DNA of 28,323 bases from contig JBBKWQ010000231.1 in NCBI GenBank assembly GCA_037969115.1, positions 1 through 28,323 on the forward strand. The letters run 5' to 3'. A model generated the notes under the pieces. That model searched no databases and was not told the origin of the DNA. It saw only the letters and a program-made list of their open reading frames with translations. A program made the translations under genes and the position numbers. Source of the stretch: JBBKWQ01 sp037969115 (GTDB taxonomy: Bacteria; Actinomycetota; Acidimicrobiia; Acidimicrobiales; Ilumatobacteraceae). Shown in pieces: positions 23,894 to 28,323 of this stretch (its first letter is position 1; each line of letters opens with the position of its first letter).

Positions 23894-24487
23894 ATGGAAG
23901 CTGCACCGGACTATCCCGCATCGATCGAGGTCTCGACGCCCGAGAAGCTCGCCAACTGGCGACCTCTGGTGCAATGGATCCTAGCGATCCCGCACCTCAT
24001 CATCGCCGGTGCGCTGCAGTACGCCGCCGGGGCTCTGTCGCTCATTTCGTGGGTCGTGATCCTTTTCACCGGGAAATTGCCGTCGGGCCTCGCGAACTTC
24101 CAGGTGATGATCCTGCGATACAACGCAAGGGTCGAACTGTACGCGGGGTTCCTCTACGACCAGTATCCGCCGTATGACTACTCGATGTCGGCCGCGGATC
24201 CCGGAGGGAGCCCGGTGCTGGTCGACGTTCGTCCCGAACTGGAGAACCGCAATCGACTCACGGTCGGACTTCGCATCATCTGGGCAATCCCAGCGTTCCT
24301 GTTCGTCTTGGTGATCGCGATCGTTGCGGTCGTGTGCTGGTTTCTGGCCTTCTTCGCCGTGTTGTTCACCGGCCGCTGGCCCGAAGGGCTGCGATCGTGG
24401 GTGCTCAAGTCGCTGCGCGTGTCGATCAGGTTCAATGCGTACGCATTGCTGCTGACCGACGAGTATCCGCCGTTCTCCACGGACTGA
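23894..24487 (+). CDS. DUF4389 membrane protein with duplicated unit
   Basis: This 197-residue membrane protein has the DUF4389 pattern twice. Unit 1 (about 15-98) has 'LVQWILAIPHLIIAGAL', 'ISWVVILFTGKLPSGLANF' and 'RYNARVELYAGFLYDQYPPY'. Unit 2 (about 115-197) has 'LRIIWAIPAFLFVLVIAI', 'LAFFAVLFTGRWPEGLRSW' and 'RFNAYALLLTDEYPPF'. Each unit contributes hydrophobic segments and ends in a 'Y-P-P-Y/F' element. The function of the family is unknown. The ATG at 23894 was preferred because upstream sequence in the frame belongs to the protease region. The gene follows the hydrogenase protease by 65 bases but has its own promoter and the shared motif, so it seems to be separately activated. Confidence 0.8.
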   Translation: MEAAPDYPASIEVSTPEKLANWRPLVQWILAIPHLIIAGALQYAAGALSLISWVVILFTGKLPSGLANFQVMILRYNARVELYAGFLYDQYPPYDYSMSAADPGGSPVLVDVRPELENRNRLTVGLRIIWAIPAFLFVLVIAIVAVVCWFLAFFAVLFTGRWPEGLRSWVLKSLRVSIRFNAYALLLTDEYPPFSTD

Positions 24488-24504
24488 GCGGAGTGACCGA
24501 CTGA

Positions 24505-25554
24505 TCAGCCCGGCGTCGACGAGTATGGCGCTCGGAGCAGGGCGGCGACACCTTCGGCGATGTCGAGGTCGTGCGACACGATGACGTCGGCGCCGGTGTC
24601 GAGCGCCTGCTTGGCCATGCTGTTCGCATGCGAACGATCAAGGTTCGATTCAGAGTCGAGGAACAGCACCCCGACACGGTGTTCGCCGAGTGCTCGCCCA
24701 GTGTTGACGAGGCCCGAGACCGCACGGTCGCGCTGACCGAGTTCCTCGCGAAGCCGATCGACCGAGTGCTCGATGCGGCGGTTGCGTGCGTCCTGAGCGA
24801 GGTCGGACGCGGCGCGGTGGAGACGTTCTGGCGTCGAGGGCTCGTGACGGCCCCCGGCCTGGACGCGATGTACCGTGAACCGACCGAACGACGCGAGGTG
24901 CTGTTCGACGAACAAGGCGGCTCGTTCGTCTCCCGTGATGACGATGAGCGATGCTCCGGCGTTGTCGGCCTGTGATGCCAGTTCGGCCGCGTCGATGTCG
25001 GCGTTGCGATCCCAGGTGAGCTCGGCACGACGCTGGAACCTGGGTTGTGACCAGCCGCCGGGCGCGCCGCGGTGGACGAACTCGTCGTCGCCCTCCACCG
25101 TGACCGCATGCGTGGAATCGACTCGGTCGATCACGAAGACCTCCGCCCCGATTCGATCGACAATCGCTCCCACGATCGAGTCCACGTCACGCAGTTCGGT
25201 GATGACGGGGAGCAACATGGGCAGCTCGTCGACCACGGTGACGGTCGAGGACTTGATGTGGTGGTTCGTGTCGGACAGCCAGCAAGAGGCCGCGTCGGTG
25301 CCGTCTGCCGTGACCAGCGCGTGCAAACCTCTCGGAGGAAGCGAGGTCACGACCCGTTCGAGGCGATCGATCGTCGCGGCGTCGGCACCGTGTCGTCGAA
25401 GGTCGGCTCGCGTCGCGTTCCACCTGGTCGACCGGTCGTCCGACACGTCGCCAGGGCGGGACAAAGGCACGATGATCGTCGCGTGTGGTCCCTGCCGACC
25501 GTAACGTTCGCGAACGTCGCTGAGCTGACTGAGTTCGACGGTGACGTCGTTCAT
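24505..25554 (-). CDS. baeRF2-family protein (Rv2629-like, eRF1/Vms1-related)
   Basis: This 349-residue soluble protein resembles the bacterial/archaeal eRF1-like family 2 (baeRF2), whose mycobacterial member is Rv2629. Supporting segments are 'GPHATIIVPLSRPG' near the N-terminus, 'GGWSQPRFQRRAE' in the middle (the family's hallmark GGWSQ-x-R/K-F/Y-Q), 'LIVITGDERAALFVEQHL', and a C-terminal 'RVGVLFLDSE...ADVIVSHDLDIAEGVAALLR' domain. Family members are proposed to act at stalled or hibernating ribosomes, but this is not settled. I used ATG 25554 rather than 25590, because the shared motif and promoter would otherwise lie inside the gene. A 52-base gap separates it from the acyl carrier protein gene on the same strand. 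Its stop is 17 bases from that of the convergent DUF4389 gene. Confidence 0.75.
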   Translation of the reverse strand: MNDVTVELSQLSDVRERYGRQGPHATIIVPLSRPGDVSDDRSTRWNATRADLRRHGADAATIDRLERVVTSLPPRGLHALVTADGTDAASCWLSDTNHHIKSSTVTVVDELPMLLPVITELRDVDSIVGAIVDRIGAEVFVIDRVDSTHAVTVEGDDEFVHRGAPGGWSQPRFQRRAELTWDRNADIDAAELASQADNAGASLIVITGDERAALFVEQHLASFGRFTVHRVQAGGRHEPSTPERLHRAASDLAQDARNRRIEHSVDRLREELGQRDRAVSGLVNTGRALGEHRVGVLFLDSESNLDRSHANSMAKQALDTGADVIVSHDLDIAEGVAALLRAPYSSTPG

Positions 25555-25583
25555 GTGCCCAGTGTGAGCCTCGTCGGAGTTGC

Positions 25584-25603
25584 GACGCAAGAGTCGTACG
25601 TCC
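25584..25603 (-). promoter_or_regulatory. shared 20-base upstream motif (copy 2), probable activator site
   Basis: On the minus strand this reads GGACGTACGACTCTTGCGTC, lying 30-49 bases before the ATG at 25554. It matches 17 of 20 positions of the site at 23845-23864. A weak CACACT hexamer lies 17 bases downstream (25566-25561) and six bases before the ATG. The site fits within the 52-base gap after the acyl carrier protein gene. Confidence 0.6.
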
Positions 25604-25606
25604 TGG

Positions 25607-25870
25607 TCAGGAAGCTGCGCCGTTCCCGGTCGAGACGTAGTGACTGATCGCGTTCAAGGTCAACAGCGTGGGGTAGTCGCGCTCGGGGATCTCGAGTCCG
25701 GTCGCTGCAGCCAGGCGGGTCATCACCGAGAGGTGGTCCATCGAATCGAGCTGGAGCTCCTGCCACAGGTCGGTGTCGCGGTCGAGCTCGGAGAGCTCTT
25801 GCTCGAGTTCGGGCGCCACGTCGCTAATGGCAGCGATCACGACGTCGAGAGGGTCATCGGTCGGGTTCAT
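25607..25870 (-). CDS. acyl carrier protein
   Basis: This 87-residue acidic protein has a PP-binding fold. S43 in 'ELQLDSMDHLSVM' is the phosphopantetheine attachment site (the usual D-S-L/M), preceded by 'DLWQEL' and followed by 'IPERDYPTLLTLNAISHYV' as helices III and IV. The ATG at 25870 overlaps the E2 stop by four bases (ATGA), so it is translated together with the dehydrogenase subunits. This suggests that the acyl group made by E1/E2 is handed to this ACP rather than, or in addition to, CoA. The partner that uses the acyl-ACP is not in the window. A longer frame to 26131 is a shadow of the E2 gene. Confidence 0.88.
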   Translation of the reverse strand: MNPTDDPLDVVIAAISDVAPELEQELSELDRDTDLWQELQLDSMDHLSVMTRLAAATGLEIPERDYPTLLTLNAISHYVSTGNGAAS

Positions 25871-27009
25871 GGTTCCTCCGGGTGTTCGAGTCGGTGGGCG
25901 ATGGTGGCAAGGAATCGGCTTCCTTCGGCGCCGTCGGTGGCACGGTGGTCGGCGGCCAGGGTGACGGTGATGATCTGCCGGATCGTGATGTCGCCGTCCA
26001 CGACCCAGGGCCGCTGCACAGCCCGACCGAAACCGATGAGCGCGACCTCGGGTGGCGAGATCACGCCGTACAACACGTCGGCCCCGGTGTCGCCGAGGTT
26101 CGTGAGCGTGATCGTGCTGCCGGACATCCAACTTCCCTTCAGCGTGCCGTTTCGAGCGGCAGCGACGATTTCGCGCAACGCGGTCATGATCTCGTCGATC
26201 GAGCGCCGATCGGTGTTGGAGATTGCCGGCGTCACGAGTCCGCCCGCTCGCAGCGAGACGGCCATGGCCACGTTGACCGCAGAGCCCGATTCGAAGTGGT
26301 CTTTGATCCAGTGGCCGTTGAACTCGGGATGTCGAGCGGCGGCGAGACCGACTGCCCGCACATACAACGCCGCCGGGAGGATGCGCTCCGAGATGCTCCG
26401 CCGTTCGTTGCGATCGTTCAACCAGCGAATTGCACTGGTGACGTCGACGTCGCGCTGGAGGTAGTAGTGCGGGATGTCACGGTTCGCCTGCGACATCCGT
26501 TCGGCGATCACCGATCGCATCGACGCAACGCGGCGGTGCCCCGTGGGTTGCGGCTCGATGGCCGGTCGCGCACTCGCGGGCGAGACGGCCGGTTCGAGAA
26601 CGTCTGCTCCCACGACGGCTCCACCCGGGCCCGAACCTCTGAGGCCCGCGAGCTCGACGCCGCGTTCGGCGGCGAGTCTCCTCGCACGCGGTGATGCCCG
26701 TACGACATCGACTTCGACATCGAGCGGTTGACGCGGAGCGTCGAGCGTGTCGGATTCGGCGAGTCGGATCAGCGGTGTGCCAACCGGAACTTCACGCTGC
26801 GGCTCGACCAGAAACTCCTCGACCGTGCCGTCGCGCCAGATCTCGATGTCGATGTCCGACTTCTCGGTTTCGACCACCGCTATCACATCGCCACGGCGCA
26901 CCGTGTCTCCGATGGCGACCTTCCACGAGACCACCCGACCGCGGTCCATGTCGGCGCCGAGGGAGGGGAGCACGTAGTCGAACCTGGCGGTTCGATCGAC
27001 GTCGGTCAT
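25867..27009 (-). CDS. 2-oxoacid dehydrogenase E2 (dihydrolipoamide acyltransferase)
   Basis: This 380-residue E2 has a single lipoyl domain (about 8-83) with the lipoylated K50 in 'VVETEKSDIDIEI', a peripheral-subunit-binding domain (about 103-138, 'RASPRARRLAAERGVELAGLRGSGPGGAVVGADVL' in part), and a catalytic domain (about 160-380). The active-site motif is 'ADHRATDG' with H355 and D359. It transfers the acyl group from lipoamide to an acceptor thiol, normally CoA. The gene overlaps E1beta upstream and the ACP gene downstream, each by four bases. Whether the substrate is pyruvate, acetoin or a branched-chain 2-oxoacid cannot be told; no E3 gene is in the window. Confidence 0.9.
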   Translation of the reverse strand: MTDVDRTARFDYVLPSLGADMDRGRVVSWKVAIGDTVRRGDVIAVVETEKSDIDIEIWRDGTVEEFLVEPQREVPVGTPLIRLAESDTLDAPRQPLDVEVDVVRASPRARRLAAERGVELAGLRGSGPGGAVVGADVLEPAVSPASARPAIEPQPTGHRRVASMRSVIAERMSQANRDIPHYYLQRDVDVTSAIRWLNDRNERRSISERILPAALYVRAVGLAAARHPEFNGHWIKDHFESGSAVNVAMAVSLRAGGLVTPAISNTDRRSIDEIMTALREIVAAARNGTLKGSWMSGSTITLTNLGDTGADVLYGVISPPEVALIGFGRAVQRPWVVDGDITIRQIITVTLAADHRATDGAEGSRFLATIAHRLEHPEEP

Positions 27010-28013
27010 CGATGCCCCACCAGGTCGGTTGCGGCGTGCACGATGTCATCGATCTGGGGAATCGCGGCGATCTCGAGGTGCTTCGCATAGGGCACCGGCA
27101 CCTCGGCGCCGGCGAGTCGTGCAATTGGCGCGTCGAGCGACCAGAAGCAGCGCTCGGACAACGATGCGGCGATCTCTGCACCCAACCCGCCTGTGCGCCA
27201 CCCCTCCTCCACGACCAGGGCCCGGTGGTTGCGATCAACCGACGTGGCCAGCGTGGTCAGGTCGAGGGGTCGCAACGAACGGAGATCGATCACCTCGGCC
27301 GAGATGCCGACGTCGGCAAGTCGGTCGGCCGAGGCGATCGCCTTCGTCACCATGCCGGCCCATGCGACGATGGTGACATCCGTTCCTTCTCGTCGGATGG
27401 CGGCACCCTCCAGGTCGACCGGTCTGCCGTCGGCCGGCAACGTGGCCCGCTCGTTGTAGAGCCCACTGTGTTCGAAGATGATCACGGGATTCGGGTCGGC
27501 GAGCGCGGTCGGCAGCATCCAACGGGCGTCTTCCACCGTGGACGGGACCACGACCTTGAGGCCCGGCACGTGGGCGTACCAGCCTTCGAGACTGTGAGAG
27601 TGCTGAGCCGCGAGTTGTCGTCCGGCGCCGGTGGTCATGCGGATGACGAGTGGCACGTTGAGCTGACCACCCGACATGTGCAACACCGTTGCCGCCGTGT
27701 TCACGATCTGGTCGAGCGCGAGCAGGCTGAAGTTCACGGTCATGATCTCGACGATCGGTCGGAGACCGCCGAGCGCAGCGCCGATGCCGGCGCCGACGAA
27801 ACCCGACTCCGACAATGGCGTGTTGCGGACACGATCGCGGCCGAACTCCTCGTGGAGGCCGCGCGTGACGGCGTAGGTGCCGCCGTAGTCGGCGACGTCC
27901 TCACCGAGCACGATGACGCGTTCGTCGGAAGCGAGTGCGTCGCGGAGCGCGGAGCGCATCGCCTCGCGGTACGTCGTTTCGACGACCCGGATCGAGGGGG
28001 CGGTGTCAGTCAC
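27006..28013 (-). CDS. 2-oxoacid dehydrogenase E1 component, beta subunit
   Basis: This 335-residue transketolase-type E1beta has the conserved 'VIVLGEDVADYGGTYAVTRGL', 'RVRNTPLSESGFVGAGIGAALGGLRPIVEI', 'GAGRQLAAQHSHSLEGWYAHVPGLKVVVPST' and a C-terminal transketolase domain with 'VEEGWRTGGLGAEIAA'. The Glu in 'LSESG' is the one that activates the thiamine diphosphate cofactor in this family. The 'QHSHSLEGWYAHVPGLKVV' region is typical of pyruvate/acetoin-type rather than branched-chain enzymes. It works with E1alpha as a heterotetramer. Both ends overlap neighbouring genes by four bases. Confidence 0.92.
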   Translation of the reverse strand: MTDTAPSIRVVETTYREAMRSALRDALASDERVIVLGEDVADYGGTYAVTRGLHEEFGRDRVRNTPLSESGFVGAGIGAALGGLRPIVEIMTVNFSLLALDQIVNTAATVLHMSGGQLNVPLVIRMTTGAGRQLAAQHSHSLEGWYAHVPGLKVVVPSTVEDARWMLPTALADPNPVIIFEHSGLYNERATLPADGRPVDLEGAAIRREGTDVTIVAWAGMVTKAIASADRLADVGISAEVIDLRSLRPLDLTTLATSVDRNHRALVVEEGWRTGGLGAEIAASLSERCFWSLDAPIARLAGAEVPVPYAKHLEIAAIPQIDDIVHAATDLVGHR

Positions 28014-28323
28014 GGCGCCACCGCATCAGGCAGCCGGACGACATGGTCGTGCAACGTGTCGACCGACTCGAACGGTGCCGCGTCGGCCGCAGCGACCGCA
28101 TCGTCGGTCTCGCGGCGTGCAGCCGCCCACATCTGCTCGATCCCGTCATCATCGACGACACCTTCCTGACACAACTGTTCGCCGAAGGTGACGATCGGAT
28201 CGCGTCGCTTCCACGTGGCGATCTCGGCCGGGTCTCGGTACAGATCGGGGTCGAACATCGAGTGGGCGCGGAATCGGTACGTGACGAACTCGATGAACAT
28301 CGGGCCGCCGCCCGCACGTATTG
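28010..28323 (-). CDS. 2-oxoacid dehydrogenase E1 component, alpha subunit, C-terminal part
   Basis: Only about 103 residues are present; the frame runs off the window end, so the N-terminal two thirds are missing. The segment 'RAGGGPMFIEFVTYRFRAHSMFDPDLYRDPAEI' (read in parts) matches the conserved E1alpha stretch that ends in R-x-x-H-S, where the His contacts the cofactor and substrate. The following 'WKRRDPI' also fits the family. It is the first gene seen in the E1alpha-E1beta-E2-ACP operon, overlapping E1beta by four bases. Confidence 0.9.
   Translation of the reverse strand, partial: IRAGGGPMFIEFVTYRFRAHSMFDPDLYRDPAEIATWKRRDPIVTFGEQLCQEGVVDDDGIEQMWAAARRETDDAVAAADAAPFESVDTLHDHVVRLPDAVAP

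Noticed and set aside
25501..25590. Longer N-terminus (ATG 25590) for the Rv2629-like protein
   Set aside because: The extra 12 residues have no family support, and that start would leave no room for the promoter and the conserved motif.

Overview
This is a high-GC window with dense, overlapping genes (many ATGA/GTGA junctions, frequent GTG starts). It reads as the chromosome of an actinobacterium. The mix of a mycofactocin-type MftD, WS/DGAT acyltransferases, a group 3b [NiFe]-hydrogenase, a GH13_18 phosphorylase and many short leaderless-looking promoters suggests the Acidimicrobiia (Ilumatobacter-like). That placement is inferred from gene content, not from a marker gene. I see no rRNA, tRNA, CRISPR array, insertion sequence or prophage, and no gene-free stretch reaches 300 bases.

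Layout: (1) 1-336, the tail of a ScyD/ScyE-like secreted protein. (2) 361-2616, a two-gene sugar operon (uridine-kinase-like P-loop kinase plus GH13_18 sucrose-phosphorylase-type enzyme) behind a near-perfect LacI/GalR-type operator. (3) 2780-4565, two alpha/beta hydrolases. (4) 4688-5863, mftD without other mycofactocin genes. (5) 10781 down to 5884 on the minus strand, a GT4 - DegT aminotransferase - GT2 - GMC oxidoreductase operon that looks like amino-sugar glycan or glycoside synthesis. (6) 17494 down to 10886 on the minus strand: SulP transporter, a tandem double WS/DGAT, and a long-chain acyl-CoA ligase, probably a storage-lipid unit. (7) 17612-23828 on the plus strand: a GNAT protein with an unusual Cys-rich C-terminal domain, a phosphoribosyltransferase, then hydrogenase beta, gamma, delta and alpha subunits and their maturation protease. 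(8) 23894-24487, a DUF4389 membrane protein. (9) 28323 down to 24505 on the minus strand: E1alpha (partial), E1beta and E2 of a 2-oxoacid dehydrogenase, an acyl carrier protein, and a baeRF2/Rv2629-like protein.

The most interesting signal is regulatory. The DUF4389 gene and the Rv2629-like gene, which are unrelated and on opposite strands, share a 17/20 identical motif placed exactly 30-49 bases upstream of each start codon. A weaker copy lies 29-48 bases upstream of the GNAT gene that heads the hydrogenase run. Several families here (WS/DGAT, Rv2629-like, phosphoribosyltransferase, group 3b hydrogenase) have mycobacterial relatives in the DosR dormancy regulon. I therefore read 10886-25603 as a likely energy-limitation or persistence island with its own activator, not encoded in the window. 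Other points of interest are the double-headed WS/DGAT, the ACP fused into a PDH-like operon, the GNAT-Cys protein, and the LacI-operator/kinase/phosphorylase operon, which may handle sucrose 6F-phosphate without a PTS.
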